A stretch of 56,685 nucleotides of DNA from Haloarculaceae archaeon (GTDB lineage Archaea; Halobacteriota; Halobacteria; Halobacteriales; Haloarculaceae). The notes beneath the pieces were generated by a model. The model was not told where the DNA came from. It was given only the letters and a program-made list of their open reading frames with translations, and ran no database searches. Made by a program: the position numbers and the translations under genes. The stretch spans positions 1-56,685 of the forward strand of contig SKTU01000015.1 in the NCBI GenBank assembly GCA_007122455.1. The letters are read 5' to 3'. Numbering within the stretch: position 1 is the stretch's first letter; each line of letters opens with the position of its first letter. Positions 34,835 to 43,390 of this stretch are shown piece by piece.

Positions 34835-36406
34835 TCAGTGTTTGAACGCGCGCTGGCCCGTGAACGCCATCGCCATGTCGTGGTCGTCTGCGGCCGCGAC
34901 GACGTCGTCGTCGTTGACCGACCCGCCCGGCTGGACGACGGCTTCGATTCCGGCCTCCGCGGCGGCCTCGATCCCGTCCGGGAACGGGAAGAAAGCGTCC
35001 GACGCCATCACGGCGCCCTCGGCGTCTTTCCCCTCGGCGTGCTCGTCAGCCTTCATCGCCGCGAGCCGAACCGCGTCGACGCGTGAGACCTGTCCCATGC
35101 CGACGCCGACCGTCTCGGTCCCCTTCGCGAAGAGGATCGCGTTCGACTTGACGTGCTTTATCGTCCGCCAGGCGAACGCCATCGTCTCCAACTGGGCGTC
35201 GGTCGGCTCCCGCTCGGTGACGACTTCCAGTTCCTCGGGGGCCAGCGACTGGAGATCCCGCTGTTGGACGAGTCGCCCGCCGACGAGATCCGCCTCGGTG
35301 AGTAGCTCGGTCGGTTCGCCCAACTCGCCGACGTCGAGCACGCGGAGGTTCTCCTTCTCGGAGAGGACCTCGAGCGCCGAATCGGTGTAGCCCGGGGCCA
35401 CGACGACTTCCTTGAAGGAGTCGGTGATCGCCGACGCCGTTTCGGCGTCGCACTCCCGATTGAGTGCGACGATCCCGCCGAATGCGCTCATCGGATCCGT
35501 CGATAGCGCAGCCTCGTAGGCCTCGAGGAGCGATCCCGCCGTCGCACAGCCGGCGGGGTTCGTGTGCTTTATCACCGCCGCGGCGGGTTCGTCGAACTCC
35601 GTTATGAGGCGTAGGGCGCCGTCTGCGTCGTTGTAGTTGTTGTACGACAGCGCCTTCGCCCCCTCGTTGAGCTGGTCGGCACCGACGACACTCGCTTCCT
35701 CGCAGGTGCCGTCGACGTACACCGCAGCGTCCTGGTGTGGGTTCTCGCCGTATCTGAGCTCTCGCCCGCGGTCCTCACCGACGAGTCGCCGCGCGGGGAA
35801 CCGACCCCCGTCGTCACCGTCGACGGTGACGCGGCCGTCGGCGACAGTCACGGCGCCCTCGGTGAACCACCGTATCGCCCGCGGATAGGCCACGAACTCC
35901 GCCTCCTGGAGGACGCGCCGCTTGAGCGCATCCGCGTCGTCGCCCTCGTAAACGGGGACGGGCTCCTGAGTGACGATCGGTCCGCCGTCGACCGTCTCGT
36001 CGACGACGTGGACCGTACAACCGGTCACCCGGACGCCGGAGTCGAGAACCTGTTCGTGAGCGTCCGTCCCCGGAAACGACGGCAGCAACGACGGGTGGAC
36101 GTTGAGCGTCGTCGGCGCCGCATCGAGGAACGTTTCGGTGAGGATCCGCATGTAGCCGTCGAGACAGACGAGATCGATCTCGTACCCCGAGAGTCGGTCG
36201 AGGATCCTCCGCTCGTGATCCTCCCGGGATTCGTCCTCGCGTCGTTCGACGACTTCCGTCGGGATGCCACGCTCGGCTGCAGCTTCGAGTATCGGTGCCC
36301 CGTCGCGGTTCGTCACGACGACGGCGAGTTCGGCGCCGCCGGGAGACGTGTCTGCGATGTGTCGTAGATTCCGCCCGCGATTCGAGGCCATACCGGCGAG
36401 TCGCAT
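34835..36406 (-). CDS. purNH: Fused GAR transformylase - AICAR transformylase (PurN-PurH)
   Basis: 523 residues from MRLAGMASNRGRNLRHIA; a longer open frame exists but its first 45 codons are not conserved-looking. The N-terminal domain (about 1-190) is PurN with LNVHPSLLPSFPGTDAH and the catalytic Asp in TVHVVDETVDGGPIV. The C-terminal domain (about 205-523) is the AICAR transformylase half of PurH (YGENPHQDAAVY, VIKHTNPAGCAT). The IMP cyclohydrolase half of bacterial PurH is missing, so another enzyme (PurO in archaea) must close the ring. Both halves use 10-formyl-folate, so two formylations are on one chain. Confidence 0.93.
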   Translation of the reverse strand: MRLAGMASNRGRNLRHIADTSPGGAELAVVVTNRDGAPILEAAAERGIPTEVVERREDESREDHERRILDRLSGYEIDLVCLDGYMRILTETFLDAAPTTLNVHPSLLPSFPGTDAHEQVLDSGVRVTGCTVHVVDETVDGGPIVTQEPVPVYEGDDADALKRRVLQEAEFVAYPRAIRWFTEGAVTVADGRVTVDGDDGGRFPARRLVGEDRGRELRYGENPHQDAAVYVDGTCEEASVVGADQLNEGAKALSYNNYNDADGALRLITEFDEPAAAVIKHTNPAGCATAGSLLEAYEAALSTDPMSAFGGIVALNRECDAETASAITDSFKEVVVAPGYTDSALEVLSEKENLRVLDVGELGEPTELLTEADLVGGRLVQQRDLQSLAPEELEVVTEREPTDAQLETMAFAWRTIKHVKSNAILFAKGTETVGVGMGQVSRVDAVRLAAMKADEHAEGKDAEGAVMASDAFFPFPDGIEAAAEAGIEAVVQPGGSVNDDDVVAAADDHDMAMAFTGQRAFKH

Positions 36407-36462
36407 ACGCGATAGGCTCGTCGCCGAACGCAAAGTAGTTGCGATTGCACCGATGGAGATAC

Positions 36463-36474
36463 GCAGATATCTGC
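36463..36474. promoter_or_regulatory. 12-base perfect palindrome in the purNH divergent region
   Basis: GCAGATATCTGC, 57-68 bases upstream of purNH, within 'atacgcagatatctgcatac'. Suited to a dimeric regulator. The 176-base region serves purNH and the DUF5787 gene. Confidence 0.45.
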
Positions 36475-36492
36475 ATACTATTGTCGGATAAT

Positions 36493-36507
36493 TCGGACAT
36501 CGTCCGA
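36493..36507. promoter_or_regulatory. 15-base palindrome in the purNH divergent region
   Basis: TCGGAC-ATC-GTCCGA, perfect arms, 30 bases (nearly three helical turns, centre to centre) from the GCAGATATCTGC palindrome and 76-90 bases before the DUF5787 start. Confidence 0.4.
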
Positions 36508-36582
36508 TCTCATATCCATAATCGTGTTTACTTCCGGCCACGGGTCGAACCGCTTAGGTGCCCGCCCGTGTTTGTGCGGCGT

Positions 36583-37575
36583 GTGAAGGAGTTCGGGTTC
36601 GAGTTGCGCGTCTGTGCGTGGGCAGAACGAGCCTGGGACGGTGGCGAGATTCCGCTCGTCGCCCGTCAGCTCGGGACGAAGCGAAGGCGGTGGGACACCG
36701 TCGTCTGTGAGACGACTCACGAGGGGCTCGACCGCCGGGCACCGTTCGGCGAGGAGCGGCTCGATTCGGATCTGCTGTTCGTGGCACGCAACGCCCCGTC
36801 GTCGTGGGCCTACTACCGCGAGGCGCTACCCGACCCCGGCTACCCGTGGCGGTACGTCCGTGACGCGATCCACCGCGCCGCGGACCGAGGCTTCCTCGAA
36901 ACTCGCAAGCGAAGCGGTCGAATCGAACTCCGACGGCGCTACCGCTATCCGGAGTGGTTCGACCGACTCGTCGCCATCGAGAACAAACCGGATCTCGACG
37001 CCGCGGCGGCGCGAGCGCTCGCCGATCAGCTCCGCCACGACGTCGCCCTGGGACTGGCCGACGAGGTGTGGGTCGCGACCGAATCGACCGGCGACAGCGT
37101 GGAACCGGCGCTTCTGGAGGCGATCCCCGTCGAAGTCGGTATCCTCGCCGTCTCCGAGGAGTTCGACGTCGACGTCGTCTGGAACCCGCGAACGCTGCCG
37201 TCGACGTCGTGGGGAACGCGAATCCTCGAGTTGCCCGACGACGACCGATCGGCCGCCCGATTCGAGTACGCCGACGCGAAGTGGAAACGGCGCAAGCGGC
37301 TCGAGATCGCCGAGCGAGCCTACGAGCGCGGCTGGCGGAGCTACGCCGAGACGATGCGACCCGACTGTCGGCAGTTCGAGCTACGGGATCCGGAGGGGCC
37401 GTTTCCGTACTGTGCCGAGAAGGGTCGACCACAGACGGCTGCAGAATGCTCCGGACGCTGTCCGGCGTTCGAACCCGAACCGCCGAGTTGGCGACAGCAC
37501 GGATGGCCGATCGAGGGGGGACCAGGGAGCGCGGCGAAGCGACTACTCGAAGCGAAACGGAACCGACGGCGGTGA
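36583..37575 (+). CDS. Haloarchaeal conserved protein (DUF5787-like)
   Basis: 330 residues from GTG 36583 (VKEFGFELRVCAWAE); GTG 36574 is an alternative. It begins with a strand motif FGFELRVC, contains RRYRYPEWFDRLVAIENKPD with the E-x-K pair of restriction-like nucleases (the 'D/E-x-K' core), and ends with a Cys-rich region (PDCRQFELRD, YCAEKGRPQTAAECSGRCPAF). I recall the family as DUF5787. A nuclease-like fold is plausible but unproven. Divergent from purNH, with palindromes between. Confidence 0.68.
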   Translation: MKEFGFELRVCAWAERAWDGGEIPLVARQLGTKRRRWDTVVCETTHEGLDRRAPFGEERLDSDLLFVARNAPSSWAYYREALPDPGYPWRYVRDAIHRAADRGFLETRKRSGRIELRRRYRYPEWFDRLVAIENKPDLDAAAARALADQLRHDVALGLADEVWVATESTGDSVEPALLEAIPVEVGILAVSEEFDVDVVWNPRTLPSTSWGTRILELPDDDRSAARFEYADAKWKRRKRLEIAERAYERGWRSYAETMRPDCRQFELRDPEGPFPYCAEKGRPQTAAECSGRCPAFEPEPPSWRQHGWPIEGGPGSAAKRLLEAKRNRRR

Positions 37576-37576
37576 G

Positions 37577-38053
37577 TCACGCCTCGTCGAGCGACTCGAC
37601 CGAGAATTCCTCGCGATCGACGGCCAACCGGAACGTCGGCACTGTCTTCTGGACGATCTCGACGAGCCCCTTGTCCTTGAGGCTCCGGAGCGCCGACCGC
37701 ACCGCGTCGGGATCGGCGTCGAACCCGTCGTCGCGGAGATCGTGGAGCACCGACACGACGCTCTGGGGCTCCTCGTCAGGGCCGGCGAGGACGGCGAGGA
37801 TCTGTGCCTGCAGTTCGGGGACCCGGACGACGTCCTCCTCGTCGGCCATTCCCACCAGTTCGGCGGCCTCCGGGGTCGCCCGGATGCGGCTGTTCTCGTC
37901 CCGATAGTAGTACTCCTTCAGTTCGGATTCGAGGTACTGGTGGACCTCGCTGCCGTTTTCGAGCCCCCACCGCTCGCCGAGTTCGCTGTTCTTCGTTGGC
38001 TGGAGCGCCACGACGTCGACCAGCCGCGACTTCGCCTCCTCCGAGAGGGTCAT
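37577..38053 (-). CDS. Haloarchaeal conserved winged-helix protein (DUF5797-like)
   Basis: 158 residues from MTLSEEAKSRLVDVVALQPT. An N-terminal winged-helix (about 8-65, TKNSELGERWGLENGSEVHQ), a short linker, then a second helical domain (about 85-130, RSALRSLKDKGLVEIV) that is a second winged helix. Two DNA-binding-like units suggest a transcription regulator; target unknown. It starts 48 bases from the MFS stop and ends two bases from the DUF5787 gene. Confidence 0.72.
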   Translation of the reverse strand: MTLSEEAKSRLVDVVALQPTKNSELGERWGLENGSEVHQYLESELKEYYYRDENSRIRATPEAAELVGMADEEDVVRVPELQAQILAVLAGPDEEPQSVVSVLHDLRDDGFDADPDAVRSALRSLKDKGLVEIVQKTVPTFRLAVDREEFSVESLDEA

Positions 38054-38100
38054 GCGCCACCGTAGGAGCCGCGGGCTACTAAAAGAAGCCGGAGTCACGT

Positions 38101-39384
38101 TCAGTTCGCGAACAGACGCCTCCAGCCGTCGAACGTCGCCGTCTCGAGCGTCTCCTCGACCTGTGTGACGACGAGGACGAGAGCGGCGACGGCGAGCACC
38201 GCGCCGAACGCGAAGGGGACGACGAAGCCGTAGCCGAAGAGTACGCCGGCCGCAAGTGGCCCGATCGCCGTTCCGAAGCCGAACGCCATCGTCAACACAG
38301 ACAGCGTCGTTCCGGAGTGACCTTCGCCGGCGATGTCGCCAGCGGCTGCGAGCGCCGGAGCGAACACCATCGCCACGGAGACGCCGTGAACGAAACGGGC
38401 GAAGAGCATCGTCAGCGTGGAGGTGACGAGCCCCTGTGCGAGCACCGCCGGCACGAGCAGGACGAGCCCACTGACGATGAACGGCTTGCGGCCGATGCGG
38501 TCGGCCGCGCGACCGATCGGCATCTGGAGGGCGACGTTAGCGACGACGACGGCGGCGAACTGCAGCCCGAACATCGTCGAGGTCTGTCCGAGCCGGTCGT
38601 TGATCGGCTCCTGTAAGGTCGCAAACAGTGCGATCGAGATCGCCATGAACAGCGTCGCGACGCCGAGAACGAAGACGGGATCGAGCAGTCGGTCGTCGCC
38701 GACGACGGCGATCGAAAGCTCTTCCCCGGCGTCGGCCTCCGTCACGTCGGGATCCGAGATGAGCACGGAGACGAGGAGGAAACTGACCGCGGCACCGACG
38801 ACGGCCACGCCGAAGGCGGCGTTGAAACCGCTCAGGACGATCCCGGCGAACTCGTACGGACCCGCGGTGACGACGAAGCCGGCGACGACCGGTCCGAACC
38901 CGAAACCGATCAGCCGGAACGTGTTGAAGACGCCGAAGTTCCCGCCGCGCTCGGCGTCGCTCCGCGCGAGATCGTTCACCAGCGCGATCGTCGTCGGGAT
39001 GACGAACGCGCCGCCGAGCCCCTGTAGCGCACGGACGACGAGAAGCGCCTCGTAGCTGTCGACGAGCGCGTAGGCGAGACTCGTCGCCGCCAGCACCGCG
39101 AGCCCGAAGAGGATCAGCGCCTTCCGCATACCGGTTCTGTCCGAGAGCCGGCCGGTGAACGGCTGTGCGAAGCTGTTGAGAAAACCGAAGAGCGACAGCG
39201 CGACACCGATCAGCAGTTCGACGGTGATCGGGACGCCGAAAATGGCTGCGCTCTCGTGCCCGGGGAGCGTCAACTCGCCGCTGGCGATGTACAGCGGCAG
39301 TACGATGATGAGAAACGAGTTGGCGATGGAGTCGGCCATGCGCGCGACCGCGAGCACGATCACGCGCCGGTCGACACCGAGCAT
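38101..39384 (-). CDS. MFS transporter
   Basis: 427 residues, 12 membrane segments. MFS loop motif in FTGRLSDRTGMRKAL (between segments 2 and 3) and a second copy IGRAADRIGRKPFI (between 8 and 9). Segment 5 has GFVVTAGP. The cargo cannot be read. The paralogue at 45332-46621 has the same motif order. Its start at 39384 and the DUF5789 gene start at 39466 share an 81-base divergent promoter. Confidence 0.88.
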   Translation of the reverse strand: MLGVDRRVIVLAVARMADSIANSFLIIVLPLYIASGELTLPGHESAAIFGVPITVELLIGVALSLFGFLNSFAQPFTGRLSDRTGMRKALILFGLAVLAATSLAYALVDSYEALLVVRALQGLGGAFVIPTTIALVNDLARSDAERGGNFGVFNTFRLIGFGFGPVVAGFVVTAGPYEFAGIVLSGFNAAFGVAVVGAAVSFLLVSVLISDPDVTEADAGEELSIAVVGDDRLLDPVFVLGVATLFMAISIALFATLQEPINDRLGQTSTMFGLQFAAVVVANVALQMPIGRAADRIGRKPFIVSGLVLLVPAVLAQGLVTSTLTMLFARFVHGVSVAMVFAPALAAAGDIAGEGHSGTTLSVLTMAFGFGTAIGPLAAGVLFGYGFVVPFAFGAVLAVAALVLVVTQVEETLETATFDGWRRLFAN

Positions 39385-39465
39385 TCACCGGGGAGACGGT
39401 CGGCGACGGCATGATCCTTCCGACGTCGGCGACGGAGTTTTCCGTTCAGCGGTAGAAGCGTTACC

Positions 39466-39723
39466 ATGGCACGTACGATCAAACTCAGCCGCATCGACAG
39501 CGCACTCCGAACTCTCTCGTACCCGACCACGCGCTCGACGGCGGCCGCGGAGCTCGACGACGTAACGCTGCTGCTGGCCGACGGGGAGGCGGAGCTGCGC
39601 GACGTGATCGAGAACGTCGAGAGCGAGGAGTTCGGCTCCGTCGGCGAGCTCCGGGACAGCATCTACGAGCAGCTCCCGGTGGAGGCGATCGGCGAACCGA
39701 ACCAGTCCGAGGGAGACGCGTGA
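39466..39723 (+). CDS. Haloarchaeal conserved small protein (DUF5789-like)
   Basis: 85 residues. Starts MARTIKLSRIDSALRTLSYP; has ADGEAELRDVIENVESEEFGSVGELRDSIYEQLPVEAIG. This resembles a small acidic fold of about 85 residues found across haloarchaea, often near transcription-factor genes. Role unknown. It is followed 39 bases later by tfs. Confidence 0.7.
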   Translation: MARTIKLSRIDSALRTLSYPTTRSTAAAELDDVTLLLADGEAELRDVIENVESEEFGSVGELRDSIYEQLPVEAIGEPNQSEGDA

Positions 39724-39742
39724 ACCCCGTCGCTTAAATATC

Positions 39743-39756
39743 GAGACGGCCGTCTC
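39743..39756. promoter_or_regulatory. 14-base palindrome between TATA and start of tfs
   Basis: GAGACGGCCGTCTC is a perfect palindrome. It lies 7-20 bases before the tfs ATG and just downstream of a TATA-like 'cttaaata' (39733-39740). A transcript would start at or just after it. Confidence 0.45.
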
Positions 39757-39762
39757 ACAGGT

Positions 39763-40077
39763 ATGGAGTTTTGCGACGAGTGTGGCTCGATGATGCACGG
39801 TGACGGCGAGCTGTGGGTCTGTCAGTCCTGTGGCGCCGAGCAGCCGAAGGATCCCGACGGGAACTACGTCGTCACCGACGCCCAGGAGGAAAGCGAGATC
39901 ATCGACACCTCCGACGCCGAGGACCGCGGATTACCGACCACGACCGCGCAGTGTCCGGAGTGCGACAACGACCGGGCATACTGGTACATGCAGCAGATCC
40001 GCGCCGCCGACGAGTCCGAGACCCGCTTTTTCGTTTGCACCGAGTGTGAGCACAAGTGGCGCGAAGACGACCACTGA
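39763..40077 (+). CDS. tfs: Transcription factor S (TFIIS/RPA12-like)
   Basis: 104 residues. N-terminal zinc ribbon CDECGSMMHGDGELWVCQSCG and C-terminal zinc ribbon CPECDNDRAYWYMQQIRAADE, then CTECEHKWR. The catalytic acidic hairpin is RAADES (the Asp-Glu pair). TFS enters the secondary channel of RNA polymerase and stimulates transcript cleavage in backtracked complexes. Own TATA-like element. Confidence 0.94.
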   Translation: MEFCDECGSMMHGDGELWVCQSCGAEQPKDPDGNYVVTDAQEESEIIDTSDAEDRGLPTTTAQCPECDNDRAYWYMQQIRAADESETRFFVCTECEHKWREDDH

Positions 40078-40125
40078 AGCCGACGGTAACACAGACGTCC
40101 GAGCCGCGAGAAACGACCGGTTCCC

Positions 40126-40692
40126 ATGGCGCCTGAATCGCCACCAGTTCCGTCCGAGCAACTCGCCGCCGCCGGATGGCGGCGGATCGACCACCGTTCG
40201 GAGAGTCTCTTTCGTCTCCCTGGACTGAACGTTTTCGGGGAAACCTGGATCTACGAGGACGCCACCCTTCGGCGGAGGATCGCCGCCGAGGGAGGCCCGG
40301 ATCGGCTGTGGCGGTTCTTCTTCGCGACGGAGCTTCGGTTCGAACCGTCGCTCGGCCCCGGCGGAGCGGCGATGGTTCGACCGATCGTCGTGCGTGGCGC
40401 CCGCGAATCGTTCGCCGACGAACTTCGAGAGCGAGGGATCGACGACGTCGAGCGTACGGAAACCGGTACCCTTCGGACGGAGGGCGGCCACCGGGCACGA
40501 ACCGCCGGTTACCGAGGCCGACTGCGAGTGGACGAAGTCGAACTCCCCATCGCGGGGTGGGTCGCAGTCTGGAACGACGGATCGTTCCGCGTCGCAGGCG
40601 GAGCCTATCCGGAGTCGGGAATCGAACGCTGGATCGGCACCGACCGCGAGTTCCGAACGGAGCTGTTTTCGCTCATTCGAGCGACGGGGTGA
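40126..40692 (+). CDS. Haloarchaeal conserved protein, function unknown
   Basis: 188 residues, soluble, few hydrophobic stretches. SPPVPSEQLAAAGWRRIDHR, VFGETWIYEDATLRRRI and LPIAGWVAVWNDGSFRVAGG are the most distinctive parts. The fold appears alpha/beta; the last segments look like a beta-sandwich. No function inferred. The reading frame is reinforced by haloarchaeal composition (acidic) and by the 49-base spacing after tfs. The last 20 bases overlap the TrmI gene. Confidence 0.6.
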   Translation: MAPESPPVPSEQLAAAGWRRIDHRSESLFRLPGLNVFGETWIYEDATLRRRIAAEGGPDRLWRFFFATELRFEPSLGPGGAAMVRPIVVRGARESFADELRERGIDDVERTETGTLRTEGGHRARTAGYRGRLRVDEVELPIAGWVAVWNDGSFRVAGGAYPESGIERWIGTDREFRTELFSLIRATG

Positions 40693-41416
40693 ACCGGGCG
40701 AACGTGAGATAGCCGGTGTGTCCGACCCCGGCCGTCGAGGGACGGGAGCCCCGTGCGTCGAAGTCCATCTCCCGCTGGATCGTCTCGAGCGTGTCGATTC
40801 CAGAGAGTTCGGCCGCCCTGGCCGCCGTTACGCAGTCGCGTGCGGATTCGACGAACGGCGTGTACGCCGCGACGAAGCCGCCCGACGCGAGAAGGTCGGG
40901 GGATCGCTCGATAACCGCCGCCGCATCGCCGGTGTCGAGCGTCAGGAGGTCGAACGGCCCTTCGACCGACGACAGCTCCGCGAGGAGATCCCCCGTCCGC
41001 ACGTCCACTCGGTCGGAAACCCCGGCAACGGCCATGTTCTCCCGAGCGACGTCCGCGAACTCCGGATCCCGCTCGTACGTCGTCACCTCGACGCCGAGCC
41101 GTCCGAGGTAGGCGGCCAACACGCCGGTACCGGTACCGGCGTCGAGCACTCGATCCCCCGACGCGACGCCCGTGTGTCCGATCACGAGACCGATATCCCG
41201 TGGCATCATCGGCGCGCCGGTTCGTTCGAGCTGTTCGAAGAGGTCGGGACCGCGGAGCCGTCGCACCTCGAAGGCCTCCCCGAGATGCGTCTCGACGACC
41301 TCACCCGGCTCGACGTCGTCGGGTAACTCGAGGATTCCGAGATCCGTTTCGAGCGTCTCGCCGGGCTCCAGCAGGAACTCGCGACCGCCGCGGACGACGA
41401 GGACGCGGCGGTTCAC
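40673..41416 (-). CDS. trmI: tRNA (adenine-N1)-methyltransferase TrmI
   Basis: 247 residues. It has the archaeal TrmI layout: a small N-terminal beta domain (about 1-60, [19 protein letters not shown]), then a Rossmann methyltransferase with SAM motif [19 protein letters not shown] (about 88-105) and motif [15 protein letters not shown]. It makes m1A at positions 57/58 of tRNA. Its ATG overlaps the NAC stop (ATGA). Confidence 0.9.
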   Translation of the reverse strand: MNRRVLVVRGGREFLLEPGETLETDLGILELPDDVEPGEVVETHLGEAFEVRRLRGPDLFEQLERTGAPMMPRDIGLVIGHTGVASGDRVLDAGTGTGVLAAYLGRLGVEVTTYERDPEFADVARENMAVAGVSDRVDVRTGDLLAELSSVEGPFDLLTLDTGDAAAVIERSPDLLASGGFVAAYTPFVESARDCVTAARAAELSGIDTLETIQREMDFDARGSRPSTAGVGHTGYLTFARFTPSLE

Positions 41417-41784
41417 TCCAGCTTCTCGACGGCCGCGGCGAGATCGCCGTCGGCCTCCTCCAGCGCGGCGCGAGCGTCCTCCTCGGACACGCCCGTTCGA
41501 GCCGCCACGATCTCGACGTCGTCGGCGGGGATCTCGCTGCCGGAGGCGCTCTCACTCTCCGAGGAGCCCTCCCCGAGCGGTCGGCTCTCGGGGGAACCGA
41601 CGATCTGGTAGGTCTGTTGGCCCTGTGCGTCCATCCGCTGGACTTCGGCATCGGTGAACACGAGTTCCTCCTCGTCGGTCCGTATGATGACCTCTTCGGC
41701 GTCTATTTCGACGAGGTCGATCCCCATCTGACTCATCATCTGCTTCATCTTTCGCGGGTTCAGCCCGCCGCCTCCTCCGAACAT
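41413..41784 (-). CDS. nac: Nascent polypeptide-associated complex protein
   Basis: 123 residues from [21 protein letters not shown]; an upstream in-frame ATG (41811) adds nine residues and is less typical. NAC domain about 10-60 with [20 protein letters not shown]; a Ser/Glu-rich linker; UBA domain about 85-123 ([20 protein letters not shown]). The homodimer binds nascent chains at the ribosome exit. Second gene of a PUA-NAC-TrmI set. Confidence 0.93.
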   Translation of the reverse strand: MFGGGGGLNPRKMKQMMSQMGIDLVEIDAEEVIIRTDEEELVFTDAEVQRMDAQGQQTYQIVGSPESRPLGEGSSESESASGSEIPADDVEIVAARTGVSEEDARAALEEADGDLAAAVEKLE

Positions 41785-41822
41785 ACGTGGACCGAGGGGT
41801 TCGCGGGGCAAAAAGCCTGATG

Positions 41823-42281
41823 TTAGTCGTCGGCGCCGTCCCGAACCTTCACGGCCATTCCGGTGTCGAACGCCGCCATCGCATCGGCACTCAGCTCCGC
41901 ACGACCGACAGCGAGGAGCGCCCCATCTCGGTGTTCGACGAGGAGTTCGTCGCCCGGACGGACCGACGGATCCACCGAACGGACGAACTTCGCGAAGACG
42001 TTCCGGCCGTCGCGGACGAACGGCTCGCTGTCGTCACCGACGACGACGCGGTACGCAGGGGGAGACAGTTCCGCCTGTAACCGCCGACCGCCGGCGATAC
42101 CGAGCGTGAAGCGGCCGTCGGTCCCGTAGGAGACGAGCCGTTCCCCGTCCGCGAGTAGCTGCTGGGGACGCCCGGAGCTGGTTCGGTGGATCGTTACCTC
42201 ACCCGCGAAGAGAGCGTCGCCGGCTCCGGCACCGAACTGGTAGTCGGCGACCGTCTTCAGATCGGCGAGATCGCGACTCAT
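41823..42281 (-). CDS. PUA-domain protein
   Basis: 152 residues from [17 protein letters not shown]. The C-terminal part (about 70-145) is a PUA fold, [21 protein letters not shown] and [16 protein letters not shown]. The N-terminal part ([20 protein letters not shown]) matches the small domain seen before PUA in archaeal tgtA-type proteins. It likely binds RNA. 38 bases before NAC on the same strand. Confidence 0.85.
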   Translation of the reverse strand: MSRDLADLKTVADYQFGAGAGDALFAGEVTIHRTSSGRPQQLLADGERLVSYGTDGRFTLGIAGGRRLQAELSPPAYRVVVGDDSEPFVRDGRNVFAKFVRSVDPSVRPGDELLVEHRDGALLAVGRAELSADAMAAFDTGMAVKVRDGADD

Positions 42282-42361
42282 ACCGCGTTTCGTCGCTCGA
42301 AAGCGATACGCCTTGCGACGTGGCCTCCACACTTAACAGTCCGCGGGCCGTCGGTCGCGGC

Positions 42362-43357
42362 ATGAACGTGCTCGAAACGATCGGACGCGGCGTCGTCGTG
42401 CTCGTCGTGGGCGCGATACTCGTCGCCATCGGATGGATATTCTTCTTCGAGATACCGGCTGACGGGGCGGAGCTCGCCGGCGTCGTGCTCGTCGTGTTGA
42501 CCGGCGTCGTCGGGCTCCGGCTCGGTGGGAACGTCGCCGGCTCGCTGTTTCCCAGCTACAACGTCGCCGAAGTCACCGTCCAGGGTCCGATTACGAGGGA
42601 CGGTGGGTCGGGCTTCCCGCCACGACCCGGAACGCCGGGAGCGGACGAGATCGTCGACCTCATAGACCGAGCCGACGCCGACGACAACGCCGAGGCGCTT
42701 TTGTTGCAGCTAAACACGCCCGGCGGAGCAGTCGTCCCGAGCGACGACATCCGGCTCGCAGCCGAGCGGTTCGACGGCCCGGTGATCGCGTACGCCACGG
42801 ACGTCTGTGCGAGCGGCGGCTACTGGATCGCCAGCGGCTGCGACGAGCTGTGGGCACGTGAAGGGAGCATCGTCGGCTCCATCGGCGTTCGCGGCTCACG
42901 TCTCACCGGCGCGGAGCTCCTCGAAAATCTCGGCGTGGAGTACGAGCAGTTAACCGCCGGCGAGTACAAGGAGGCCGGCGTTCCGCTGAAGGATCTCGAG
43001 GAGGACGAACGGCAGTATCTACAGGGGATCGTCGACGACTACTACGATCAGTTCGTCGAGACGGTCGCGGACAGTCGCGACGTCGATCCCGAGGCGATCC
43101 GGGAGACCGAGGCTCGCGTCTACCTCGGCAGCGAAGCGTACGAGCGAGGGCTCGTCGACGAACTCGGCACGCGCCAGGACGTCGAATCGCATCTCGAAGA
43201 GCAGCTCGGAACGGAAGTGTCGGTCACGGAACTCGAACCGTCGCTCGGGGTCGCCGAGCGACTCCGTGGCGGTGCCGAGCGGGTGGCGTACGCCGGCGGC
43301 GCCGGGATCGCGAGTCGGTTCACCGACGATCGCGAGTTCCGCCTCCGGCTGGACTGA
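42362..43357 (+). CDS. sppA: Signal peptide peptidase SppA (S49 family)
   Basis: 331 residues from MNVLETIGRGVVVLVV. Two N-terminal membrane segments (about 6-32 and 38-55) anchor the protein. The catalytic Ser is in CASGGYWIASGCDE and the general-base Lys in TAGEYKEAGVPLKD, the pair used by S49 peptidases. FNTPGG-like LNTPGGAVVPSDDI is present. It cuts signal peptides left in the membrane. Divergent from the PUA gene, spaced 80 bases. Confidence 0.88.
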   Translation: MNVLETIGRGVVVLVVGAILVAIGWIFFFEIPADGAELAGVVLVVLTGVVGLRLGGNVAGSLFPSYNVAEVTVQGPITRDGGSGFPPRPGTPGADEIVDLIDRADADDNAEALLLQLNTPGGAVVPSDDIRLAAERFDGPVIAYATDVCASGGYWIASGCDELWAREGSIVGSIGVRGSRLTGAELLENLGVEYEQLTAGEYKEAGVPLKDLEEDERQYLQGIVDDYYDQFVETVADSRDVDPEAIRETEARVYLGSEAYERGLVDELGTRQDVESHLEEQLGTEVSVTELEPSLGVAERLRGGAERVAYAGGAGIASRFTDDREFRLRLD

Positions 43358-43390
43358 AGCTTTTTACCCGGGCACAACCACCCTCCGGTC

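Noticed and set aside
36407-36541. Longer N-terminus for PurNH
   Set aside because: The extra 45 codons cross the divergent promoter with its palindromes; MRLAGMAS is the natural PurN start.
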